Assembly (NCBI GenBank): GCA_040079635.1
Contig: JBEBJY010000004.1
Location: 32,158-96,157, forward strand
From: Aalborgiella sp040079635
Lineage (GTDB): Bacteria; Pseudomonadota; Gammaproteobacteria; Burkholderiales; Burkholderiaceae_C
DNA: 64,000 nucleotides
Direction: 5' to 3'
Shown here: positions 51,671 to 60,900 of the stretch, piece after piece
Layout of the letters: each line of letters starts with the position of its first letter
How positions within the stretch are numbered: position 1 is the stretch's first letter
Program-made: the position numbers and the translations under genes
Notes under the pieces: generated by a model
Seen by the model: only the letters and a program-made list of their open reading frames with translations
Database searches by the model: none
Told to the model about the DNA's origin: nothing

Positions 51671-52108
51671 ATGTTTCAACGTACTTTGTTAGCTGTAGCT
51701 GTATTAACCACTAGCGTTTTTGTCCATGCCCAAATGTCACCTGTAGGCACTTGGAACACGATTGACGATGTCACCAAAGCCATCAAATCTGAAATCGTGG
51801 TGACGGAAGCCGCTGGCGTGCTCAGCGGCAAAGTGACTAAGTTACTGCGCAAAGATGTTGATCAAAAAGCCGTTTGCAAAGAATGCACTGACGACCGCAA
51901 AGACAAGCCATTGATTGGCCTAGAAATCATTCGCGGCGCAAAGAAAGCCGAAGGCAAAGATGTTTGGGAAGACGGCAAGATTTTGGATCCTGAAAATGGC
52001 AAAAACTACACCCTTCGCTTGACGCCGATTGAAGGCGGCAAAAAGCTGGAAGTTCGCGGCTCTGTGTTTGGCATTGGCCGCACACAGACCTGGGTACGTG
52101 TGCAATAA
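51671..52108 (+). CDS. DUF2147 periplasmic protein
   Basis: From ATG 51671 (AAAGGATC upstream) 145 residues with signal peptide FQRTLLAVAVLTTSVFVHA cleaved before QMSPVGTW. Contains DUF2147 features (GTWNTIDDVTKAIKSEI, CTDDRKDKPLIGLEI). Found inside fatty acid clusters of several beta-proteobacteria, but the function is not known. Confidence 0.85.
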   Translation: MFQRTLLAVAVLTTSVFVHAQMSPVGTWNTIDDVTKAIKSEIVVTEAAGVLSGKVTKLLRKDVDQKAVCKECTDDRKDKPLIGLEIIRGAKKAEGKDVWEDGKILDPENGKNYTLRLTPIEGGKKLEVRGSVFGIGRTQTWVRVQ

Positions 52109-52126
52109 ATTTATCGAAAGTAAGTC

Positions 52127-54526
52127 ATGTCTCGTTTTCAAGTTAAAAAAGTCGCTGTTTTAGGCGCAGGTGTGATGGGTGCGCAGATCGCCGCTCATTT
52201 GGTCAATTGCAAAGTACCAGTTATTTTGTTTGATTTGCCAGCAAAAGAAGGCCCTAAAAATGGCATCGTCACCAAAGCGATTGAAAGCCTGAAAAAGCTC
52301 AAGCCCGCACCACTGGGCGTGCCCGAAGACGCGGCATTGATCCAAGCCGCCAACTACGAAGAGCATATGGAATTGCTCACAGGTTGCGACCTCATCATCG
52401 AAGCCATTGCCGAACGCATGGACTGGAAGACCGACCTGTACCACAAGATTGCACCCTTCATCGCTGAAGGTGCGATTGTGGCCAGCAACACATCTGGCTT
52501 GAGCATCACCAAATTATCTGAAGCACTGCCTGAAGCCATCAAACCACGCTTTTGCGGCATTCACTTCTTCAACCCGCCACGGTATATGTACCTGGTGGAG
52601 CTGATCAACACACCGACCACGCAGCCGCAAATTCTGGACGACCTGGAAACATTCGTCACCAGCGGCTTGGGCAAAGGTGTGGTTCGTGCACACGACACGC
52701 CAAATTTCATCGCCAACCGCGTCGGCATTGCCGGCATGCTAGCAACCATGAAGCAGGTGGAAAACTTTGGCTTGAGCTACGACGTGGTGGACGACTTGAC
52801 GGGCAAAAAGCTGGGCCGCGCCAGCTCGGGCACCTTCCGCACCGCAGACGTGGTGGGTTTGGACACCATGACGCACGTGATCAAGACGCTGCAAGACAAT
52901 TTAACGATAGAGAGTGATCCGTTCTACGGCAACTTTGCAACGCCAGCCGTTCTAGCGAAACTACTGGAACTGGGCAATCTAGGTCAAAAAACAGGTGCTG
53001 GTTTTTACAAAAAAGCAGGTCGCGATATTTTTCGTTTTGACGCCGACGAACAGGATTACGTCCCCAGTGGCAAAAAAGCTGACGAGGTGGTTGGTCGCAT
53101 GCTGAAAAAGCCAGCGGCTGAGCGTTTGAAACTGCTGCGCAATGCCGAAGGCGCCGAACCGCGCTTTTTGTGGGCCATCATTCGCGATCAGCTGCACTAT
53201 GCTGCCGTGCATCTCCACACCGTCGCAGAAACCGCACGCGACATCGACCTAGCCCTGCGCTGGGGCTTTGGCATGAAACAAGGCCCGTTTGAGTTGTGGC
53301 AGGAGGCTGGCTGGTTGAACGTTGCCAACATGATCAAAGAAGACATTGACGCAGGCAAAGCGCTGTGTAAAGAGCCGCTGCCTGAGTGGGTTTTCAAAGG
53401 CCCAGTGGCTGAAGCCGGTGGCGTGCATACGCCAGCGGGTTCGTGGAGTGCGTCCAGCGGCAAATTCATTGCACGCCGTAATTTGCCCGTTTACGAGCGT
53501 CAACATTTCCCAGAAGATGTGGCGGGCTCTATCGCCGTTAAAGCAGAAACGGCTGGCAAAACGCTGCATGAGGACGATGCGATCCGATTGTGGACACTAG
53601 ATGACGACGTCTTAATCGCCAGCATCAAAACCAAAATGCACGCCATCAGCCCAGATGTGGCCGAGGGGCTGAGTTTGGCTGTGGACATGGCGGAGAAAGA
53701 TTACCAAGGCTTGGTGATTTGGTCACCTGATGAGATGTTCTCAGCAGGCGCAGACCTGCAAGCCATGCTGCCGGCCTTCATGATGGCGGGTGTGAGTGCG
53801 ATCAACGAAGTCGAGCATGAGCTGCAAAAAGTGATGCTCAAGCTGCGCTACGCCAGCGTGCCCACGGTGTCTGCCGTGCGCGGTTTGGCGCTGGGTGGTG
53901 GCTGCGAGATGGCGGTTTACTCTGCCAAGCGTGTTGCTGCGATGGAGAGCTACATTGGCTTGGTTGAAGTCGGTGTGGGTTTGGTACCCGGCGCGGGTGG
54001 TTTAGCGTACATTGCACGCCGGGCGGCTGAAGCGGCATCTAGCAGCACCAACAAAGACATCGTACCGTTTTTGACCGAAGGTTTCACCGCTGCAGCCATG
54101 GCCAAAGTCGGCACAAGTGCAATTGAGTCGCGCAAATTGGGCTACCTGTTAGATACCGATGTGATTGTGCCGAACAAAGACGAGCTACTGTTTGTGGCTA
54201 TCAACGAAGCCAAAGCCTTGTACAAAAGTGGCTACCGCGCACCGCACAAGCGCACGTTTGCAGTGGCTGGTCGCAACGGCATTGCCACTATCAAGGGCTC
54301 ACTGGTCAACATGCGCGATGGTGGCTTCATCAGCGCGCACGACTTTCACATTGCCTCACTGATTGCCAATGTGGTGTGCGGCGGTGATGTGGATGCTGGC
54401 ACATTGGTTACAGAGGAATATGTAATGACTTTGGAGCGTCAAGCTTTTTGTTCGTTACTGACCCATCCAAAAACCCAAGAGCGCATCATGGGCATGATGG
54501 CGACTGGCAAACCCGTCCGCAACTAA
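52127..54526 (+). CDS. 3-hydroxyacyl-CoA dehydrogenase / enoyl-CoA hydratase fusion
   Basis: 799 residues. The N-terminal part is the NAD-binding dehydrogenase domain (VAVLGAGVMGAQIAAHLV, about 8-25; then SNTSGLSI), the middle holds its C-terminal helical domain, and the C-terminal third is crotonase-like (FSAGADLQAMLPAFM; LGGGCEMAVYSAKR). This order is opposite to E. coli FadB but common in beta-proteobacteria. It performs two steps of beta-oxidation with the downstream thiolase. Confidence 0.94.
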   Translation: MSRFQVKKVAVLGAGVMGAQIAAHLVNCKVPVILFDLPAKEGPKNGIVTKAIESLKKLKPAPLGVPEDAALIQAANYEEHMELLTGCDLIIEAIAERMDWKTDLYHKIAPFIAEGAIVASNTSGLSITKLSEALPEAIKPRFCGIHFFNPPRYMYLVELINTPTTQPQILDDLETFVTSGLGKGVVRAHDTPNFIANRVGIAGMLATMKQVENFGLSYDVVDDLTGKKLGRASSGTFRTADVVGLDTMTHVIKTLQDNLTIESDPFYGNFATPAVLAKLLELGNLGQKTGAGFYKKAGRDIFRFDADEQDYVPSGKKADEVVGRMLKKPAAERLKLLRNAEGAEPRFLWAIIRDQLHYAAVHLHTVAETARDIDLALRWGFGMKQGPFELWQEAGWLNVANMIKEDIDAGKALCKEPLPEWVFKGPVAEAGGVHTPAGSWSASSGKFIARRNLPVYERQHFPEDVAGSIAVKAETAGKTLHEDDAIRLWTLDDDVLIASIKTKMHAISPDVAEGLSLAVDMAEKDYQGLVIWSPDEMFSAGADLQAMLPAFMMAGVSAINEVEHELQKVMLKLRYASVPTVSAVRGLALGGGCEMAVYSAKRVAAMESYIGLVEVGVGLVPGAGGLAYIARRAAEAASSSTNKDIVPFLTEGFTAAAMAKVGTSAIESRKLGYLLDTDVIVPNKDELLFVAINEAKALYKSGYRAPHKRTFAVAGRNGIATIKGSLVNMRDGGFISAHDFHIASLIANVVCGGDVDAGTLVTEEYVMTLERQAFCSLLTHPKTQERIMGMMATGKPVRN

Positions 54527-54548
54527 AGCTGACCGAAAGAAATACACC

Positions 54549-55745
54549 ATGAAACAAGTACAAGAAGCCTATATCGTCGCCGCCACGCGCACCCCGATTG
54601 GGCGCTCGCACCGCGGGTTCTTCCGCAACACACGACCAGACGATTTACTAGTCAAAGCTTTGCAAGCCGCGCTGAGTCAAGTGCCAACACTAGACCCACA
54701 AGCGATTGAAGATTTGATCTGCGGTTGCGCGATTCCTGAAGCCTCGCAAGGTTTGAATATCGCCCGTATTGGTGCGGTGCTGGCTGGTTTGCCACACAGT
54801 GTGGGCGGCATCACTGTGAACCGCTTTTGTGCCTCTGGCCTGTCTGCGGTACAGATGGCGGCAGATCGCATCCGCGTCGGTGAGGCCGATGTGATGATCG
54901 CGGCTGGCGTGGAGAGCATGAGTATGGTGCCAATGATGGGTAACAATCCATCTCTGTCGCCTGCCATGTTTGACCATGACGAGAACATCGGCATTGCCTA
55001 CGGCATGGGTTTGACTGCTGAAAAAGTGGCGAGCCAGTGGAAAATCAGCCGCGATGCGCAAGACGAGTTTGCCTACCAGTCGCATATGAAGGCGATTGCA
55101 GCCATGAAGGCAGGCGAGTTTACGAATGAAACCACGCCCGTAGAAGTGACCGAGCGCACACCGAACCTGGAAACAGGTGAAGTTAGCATTACCAAGCGCA
55201 TCGTGAGCCTGGATGAAGGTGCACGCCCAGATACGACGGTTGAAGGCTTGAGCAAACTCAAAACTGTGTTTGCGGCGCGTGGCTCGGTCACAGCGGGCAA
55301 CAGCTCGCAGACCTCTGATGGTGCAGGCGCGCTGATTTTGGCAAGTGAAAGTGCGATCAAACGCTTTGGATTGACGCCGTTGGCCAAGTTTGTCAGCTTT
55401 GCCAGCAAAGGCGTACCGCCGCACATCATGGGTATCGGCCCAATTGAGGCGATTCCAGCGGCGCTGCGTTATGCGGGTTTGAAACAGGACGATATTGACT
55501 GGTTTGAGTTGAACGAGGCGTTTGCGGCGCAATCTTTGGCCGTGTTGAATACCTTGAAACTTGACCCGAGCAAGGTCAACCCAATGGGTGGTGCGATTGC
55601 CTTGGGTCACCCGCTGGGTGCGACTGGCGCCATTCGCTCAGCGACTGTGATACATGCGTTACACCGGAAACAGTTGAAATACGGTATGGTGACCATGTGC
55701 GTCGGCATGGGGCAAGGCGCAGCAGGAATTTTTGAACGGGTTTAA
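54549..55745 (+). CDS. Acetyl-CoA C-acyltransferase (thiolase)
   Basis: 398 residues with catalytic cysteine C94 (VNRFCASGLSAVQ), histidine H354 (GHPLGATGA) and a second cysteine C384 (CVGMGQGA). The last step of beta-oxidation, releasing acetyl-CoA. 22 bp from the fusion gene. The FadA/FadI distinction is not made. Confidence 0.95.
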   Translation: MKQVQEAYIVAATRTPIGRSHRGFFRNTRPDDLLVKALQAALSQVPTLDPQAIEDLICGCAIPEASQGLNIARIGAVLAGLPHSVGGITVNRFCASGLSAVQMAADRIRVGEADVMIAAGVESMSMVPMMGNNPSLSPAMFDHDENIGIAYGMGLTAEKVASQWKISRDAQDEFAYQSHMKAIAAMKAGEFTNETTPVEVTERTPNLETGEVSITKRIVSLDEGARPDTTVEGLSKLKTVFAARGSVTAGNSSQTSDGAGALILASESAIKRFGLTPLAKFVSFASKGVPPHIMGIGPIEAIPAALRYAGLKQDDIDWFELNEAFAAQSLAVLNTLKLDPSKVNPMGGAIALGHPLGATGAIRSATVIHALHRKQLKYGMVTMCVGMGQGAAGIFERV

Positions 55746-55783
55746 ATCAATCCATCACTGAAAAGTAGAAGGGCTAGCAATAT

Positions 55784-56524
55784 ATGCGTACCACTCCCGT
55801 AGCCCTGATTATTGGTGCCGGCGATGCCACAGGAGGTGCCATTGCACGGCGTTTCGCACGCGGTGGCTATGCAGCTTGTGTGACGCGCCGCAGTGCAGAT
55901 AAGCTGCAAATACTTAAAGAAACGATTACAGCTGAAGGTGGCATCTGCCATGCTTTTGGCAGCGATGCGCGCAAGGAAGAGGAAGTGGTCGCACTCGTCG
56001 AGCAGATTGAATCCACCATCGGGCCTATCGAGGTGCTTGTGTTCAACATTGGCGCCAATGCGCCCAGCAGCGTCCTAGACGAAACCGCACGCAAGTATTT
56101 CAAAATCTGGGAGATGGCTTGCTTCAGTGGTTTTTTAAATGGCCGAGAAGTGGCTAAACGGATGGTGACGCGTGCAACGCCAACACGCAATCAAAGTATC
56201 ATCTTCACGGGCGCAACGGCCTCACTTCGTGGTGGTGCGGGTTTTGCGGCTTTTTCAGGTGCGAAAATGGCATTGCGTGCCTTGGCGCAGAGCATGGCGC
56301 GCGAGTTGGGACCGCAAGGCATCCATGTCGCGCACAGCATCATTGACGGTGCCATTGATACGGCCTTTATCCGCGACACCTTTCCTGAGCGCTATGCGTT
56401 GAAAGAGCAGGATGGCATCCTCAATCCTGATCACATTGCTGATGCGTATTGGATGCTTCACCAGCAGCCGCGCGATGCATGGACGCATGAGCTAGATTTA
56501 CGACCTTACATGGAAAAGTTTTAA
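55784..56524 (+). CDS. SDR family protein with Phe in the catalytic Tyr position
   Basis: 246 residues; GAGDATGGAIARRFA is the nucleotide-binding site. The catalytic YxxxK reads FSGAK (F157, K161; TTT TCA GGT GCG AAA). K161 is kept. Others of this type with AFSGAK exist as a group, so this may be a family feature rather than a mutation. Located within the beta-oxidation cluster, it may act on an acyl-CoA intermediate or be a binding protein. Confidence 0.82.
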   Translation: MRTTPVALIIGAGDATGGAIARRFARGGYAACVTRRSADKLQILKETITAEGGICHAFGSDARKEEEVVALVEQIESTIGPIEVLVFNIGANAPSSVLDETARKYFKIWEMACFSGFLNGREVAKRMVTRATPTRNQSIIFTGATASLRGGAGFAAFSGAKMALRALAQSMARELGPQGIHVAHSIIDGAIDTAFIRDTFPERYALKEQDGILNPDHIADAYWMLHQQPRDAWTHELDLRPYMEKF

Positions 56525-56536
56525 GGAGACTACCTG

Positions 56537-57124
56537 ATGAAGACTTTTGAATTTTGGTTCGACTTTGGCAGCCCGGCTGCTTATTTAGCATTCACCCAAA
56601 TCCCAAGTATTGAAGCCGAGACGGGTGCAAAGGCCGTTTACCGCCCTATGCTGCTTGGCGGTGTTTTTCAAGCAACGGGTAATCACTCGCCGGCAACGAT
56701 ACCTGCCAAAGGTAAATACATTTTTAATGATTTCAATCGGTATGCAAAGCGCTATGGCGTGCCGTTCAACAACAATCCGCACTTCCCCATCAACACCTTG
56801 CTTTTAATGCGCGGAGCTGCAGGGATACTCGATCAACAGCCTGAGCAATTTTTAACGTATTGCAGCGCAGTATTCCAAGCAATTTGGATTGACGCATTGA
56901 ATATGAATGACCCTGCAACCGTTGGCGCAGCTTTACATAAAGCGGGTTTTGACCCACAAAAACTGATGGTGCTTGCAAACGACCAAGCCACTAAAGATGC
57001 TTTAAAAGCCACAACGACTGAAGCCGTATCTCGCGGGGTCTTTGGTGCACCCACTTTTTTTGTTGATGACCAGATGTTCTGGGGTCAAGACCGTTTAGAT
57101 TTTGTAAAGGAAGCGTTAGCATGA
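56537..57124 (+). CDS. 2-hydroxychromene-2-carboxylate isomerase-like protein (DsbA/GST-kappa fold)
   Basis: 195 residues: FEFWFDFGSPAAYLAF and the VFGAPTFFVDD motif. This fold includes GSH-dependent isomerases of aromatic degradation and kappa GSTs. SP instead of CxxC shows it is not a disulfide oxidase. Its stop overlaps the next gene start (57121-57124). The substrate in this fatty acid cluster is unknown. Confidence 0.84.
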   Translation: MKTFEFWFDFGSPAAYLAFTQIPSIEAETGAKAVYRPMLLGGVFQATGNHSPATIPAKGKYIFNDFNRYAKRYGVPFNNNPHFPINTLLLMRGAAGILDQQPEQFLTYCSAVFQAIWIDALNMNDPATVGAALHKAGFDPQKLMVLANDQATKDALKATTTEAVSRGVFGAPTFFVDDQMFWGQDRLDFVKEALA

Positions 57125-57897
57125 GCAGCAAAGACAATGATATTTTGATACACGCGGAATCGGGCGTGATGACGATTACATTCAATCGGATAGAAAAGAA
57201 AAACTCTATATCGTCAGCCATGTACGCAACGATGGCGGATGCATTGGTAGAGGCTGAAAAAAGTAGCGCTGTACGCGTGGTTGTATTTCAAGGTCATGAA
57301 GCTGTCTTCAGTGCGGGCAACGATATTGGCGATTTTTTAAATGGCCCACCGTCTACAGAAGAATCACCGGTTTATCGGTTTTTGAACGCCATCAGCACGT
57401 TTTCAAAGCCTGTGCTGGCTGCCGTATGCGGACCAGCTGTAGGCATTGGTACAACCATGCTGTTTCATTGCGATTTGGTCTACGCTGGGGACAATGCAGC
57501 GTTTTCAATGCCTTTTGTCAATTTAGGTTTGTGTCCTGAGGCTGCATCTAGCCTATTGGTACCGCAAATGATGGGGTATCACCGCGCTGCAGAAGCACTG
57601 TTGCTTGGCGAGCCTTTTATGGCTGAAGCTGCATTAGAAGTAGGTCTGGTTAATCGGGTGCTTCCACCGCTTGAGGCTAATAACTATGCGCAAGCTATTG
57701 CCAAGAAATTAGCTGCAAAGCCGTTAAGCTCCCTTGTAGAGACCAAGCGTTTGATGAAAAAAGGACTTGCAACCACTGTCAAAGCACAAATGAGCGAAGA
57801 GGGTGCAAGCTTTGGCCGCATGCTGCGTGAACCAGCCGCAAAAGAAGCGTTTGGTGCTTTTTTAGAAAAACGTAGACCAGATTTTACTCAAATGTAA
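57121..57897 (+). CDS. Enoyl-CoA hydratase/isomerase
   Basis: 258 residues with crotonase signature GPAVGIGTTMLFHCDLVYAG and FSAGNDIGDFL. Hydrates or isomerises 2-enoyl-CoA. The ATGA overlap with the preceding gene and the cluster context support a role in fatty acid degradation. Confidence 0.88.
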   Translation: MSSKDNDILIHAESGVMTITFNRIEKKNSISSAMYATMADALVEAEKSSAVRVVVFQGHEAVFSAGNDIGDFLNGPPSTEESPVYRFLNAISTFSKPVLAAVCGPAVGIGTTMLFHCDLVYAGDNAAFSMPFVNLGLCPEAASSLLVPQMMGYHRAAEALLLGEPFMAEAALEVGLVNRVLPPLEANNYAQAIAKKLAAKPLSSLVETKRLMKKGLATTVKAQMSEEGASFGRMLREPAAKEAFGAFLEKRRPDFTQM

Positions 57898-57919
57898 ATC
57901 TGAAAGCAGAAATGAATAA

Positions 57920-57971
57920 CCTAGTATGCTATTAAATTAGTAGCATGCTAGGCAATAAATACGCCAGCTAG
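57920..57971 (+). repeat. Dispersed palindromic repeat, copy 12, with extended arms
   Basis: CCTAGTATGCTA (57920-57931) pairs with TAGCATGCTAGG, 11 of 12 positions; tail CAATAAATACGCCAGCTAG. Between the convergent enoyl-CoA hydratase and OmpA-type genes. Confidence 0.9.
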
Positions 57972-57985
57972 AGGTGTTTTTAAGC

Positions 57986-60900
57986 CTATTTCACCAATGT
58001 TTGGCCGTAGATCTCAACCTCTACGCGTCTATTAGGCAGCAGGCAAGCGCGGAAGTTTTCCATTTCCTTCAAGCTAGCACGTGATTGCGTGACGCCGATA
58101 GCTGTTCTAGTGGCACCTTTTGGCATTGCACAATCAGTTTTAACCGGTTGCTGACCACCCAAACCAGCGACAGAAACAGTTTTCACATCGAATCCCTGGC
58201 TAGATAAGTAGGTTTTCACAGATATTGCACGCTCTAAACTCAACTTATCGTTGTATTTTGCATCGCCCGTACCATTCGTAATGTCTGCATGACCACTGAT
58301 AGTGACACGCTCTACGTTGTTAATAGCTTTGAGTTTTGCAGCTAACGCATTGAGTTGCGTGCGACCTTCCGGCAAAATTTGATCAACACCAGATTTGTTG
58401 TGCCCAAAAAGCGCACCCGCAGCAAGTGTGATTTTTTCATATTTTGGTGCAATAATTATTACAGGCATTGGCAATGCAACTGGTGCGATCACTGGCTCAA
58501 CAATTACTGTAGCCGGTTTTGCCAATGCAGCTTCTATGGCCGCGACAGGTTTAACCTCCTCATCACGTTTAGTCGCTAACCCCAAACTGTTTTCATCAAA
58601 CTTGTAGCGCAAGCGCGCATGCCAACCACTCCAGCTCGTGTTGGCACTGAATTGGTCTACATCAGCAAAATTGCCTTTTGTGTAGCCAAGGGAGAACCAC
58701 AAGTTTTGTATGACTTTGGCGCCTAGCTCGATGCCGTAACCAGATATTTTCTGACCATTATCGCGACCCAAGCTTCCGTAAACACTCGCATCGAATCGCT
58801 CTGTGATGTCCCATATAGCACGCGCACTGATTAATTGACCGTTGTAGGTGCTGTACGTACCATCGTTCAATATTGTTTGAGCGCCGCGTTTAGCTGCAAA
58901 TTGTCCTGCTAACGTCCAATCTCGTGCAGGACGATAGGTGCCATGCAAACTTAATATCCAAGTGTCTTCGTCTTTCAGATCAGCGGTAAGTGATGAGCGA
59001 TTAACCCTATTTTCGACACGAAGCAGACCATTCCAACGACCACGCTCGACATCCCTATAGGCCAAACCCATTTGGAATTGATTTTGTACTTGAATGCCTT
59101 TAGAAATATCAACGCCAACACCCTCTGAACGGGTATAAGCGTCACGAGCGATTGCAGACCAATTGTCAGACAATGTCCGTGTATAGGCCAAAGTCGATAA
59201 CCATTGGTTTTGAACATCAGAAGTTCGATACTCCAACTTCCCTGCTACTTTGTTAACTGGATCAGCGGCGTAATCAACAGCCAAGCTCACAGCGGTCGCC
59301 TCATGCTGAACACCATCAGCTTGCAAGATTTGTTGGCGCTCTAAGCCAGCACTCAAACCTAGTCCAGGCTTGATTTGCCACAAATTGCGAACGCCAGCGA
59401 CAGCGGCAATATCAGTATTACCGGTGGCACCAGCAGCGCGATACTCACCATAGATTTGTCCATCTGGCATGAACGACGGAACGTTAACTGCTGAAGATAC
59501 GCCAACAATGGTGCTCGCGTTCCGAGTTCCATCGTTGGTAAGCCCATAAACTCCTGTCAATGAGTTCTCAAGCTCATGGCTGGCGTACAAACGTGTTCGT
59601 TCAGATATACGATACTCGCCGCCAAGAGCAACACGTCTGCGCGCACCATCTCCAATGGCTTGCTCATATTCGCCGTACAAACTGGCTTCTGGCGTCAGTT
59701 TGCCCAATAGTTTAATACGAGCACTTGTGTATGCGTTGTCCACAATTGCTGGGGCATCCGTCGGGGTCGATAGGATTGTTGCAGGACTTGCCAGCAAGCC
59801 AGTGCCATTGAATCCCCAACCTGGCAGAGAACTGTTTGAAGTGGTTTGCGTGTTAACTGAATTTAATGCACCACCAGATCCATTGACCAAATGTTCTTTG
59901 ACAGAATTAACGCCAAGCTCAACCTTAAAAATTTCATTCAGTTTTACTGACGCAGTAACACCAGCGGCATCTCTGCTCGCACCATCAGTTAATCCACCTG
60001 ATTTATCTTTCGTTTTCAATAAATCAGCGCTCAACTCGATGGATGGATTCAGCTGATAGCTTGCGTTTAAGCCGGCCTCTTCGCGTCCAGCAACGACACC
60101 CGCGCTTGCATTTTGGAAATCTGTGTCAGATTTGTTAGCGTACGCTCTTGCTTTGAATTGCTCGCCATCTTGACGCAACTCCATGCGAGCAGCATTTCCC
60201 TTTTTGTTTACAAGTGGATTTGCATCTGTAATAACTGAGAAGCTTTGGTTATAAGCATTCGTGCCTCGGCTACTCGCCACTTCTGCCACAAAGTATGTCC
60301 GTTCGCCAAGCTTTACTTCAACATTAGCGCCGGCAATTTCATATGGCGTCTGCTCATCTTTATCTTTTGCATAGCTGGCACCGACTGCAATGCTGTCAGA
60401 TATATTTACTTTTGCACTGATACCGCCTACCCAGTGCTTATCACCTTCAAACTCTTCAACTTCATAAGCGATTCGAATTGAAACAGGATTGTTGTTCTCA
60501 TCCACAGAAGGCACGGGTTGTCGAAACATGACTCTGCCGCTGAACGGTTCAAAATCATAATCAGCAAACCTTGTTAGTGTTTTTCTACTCAACACTAAAG
60601 CAGGTTGGTTTCGATCACGCACAAGTAATTCAATCGTTTCCGTATTTGCAATAGCATTTGGTCTAGCCAACGCATAAGGACCACTGATTCCGCGTGCTGG
60701 CTGTTCGTCAACATACCCTTTATTAGCGGTTTGTGCAGCAAAGCCATTGACTCTTACACTATCCTTTTCATAGTTAAATTGACCACCAGTCAATGCTCGT
60801 GACAAGCTAGCAAGTTTGTTGGCTTGATCGCTACTTCCTGAATTGAAGTCACCGTATAAAAGATAGCTTTTATTTTTGTCTACGCGCACATAGATGCGGC

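Noticed and set aside
54690..55610. Antisense open frame of 306 residues across the thiolase gene
   Set aside because: Shadow of a well-supported gene; no motif or ribosome site.
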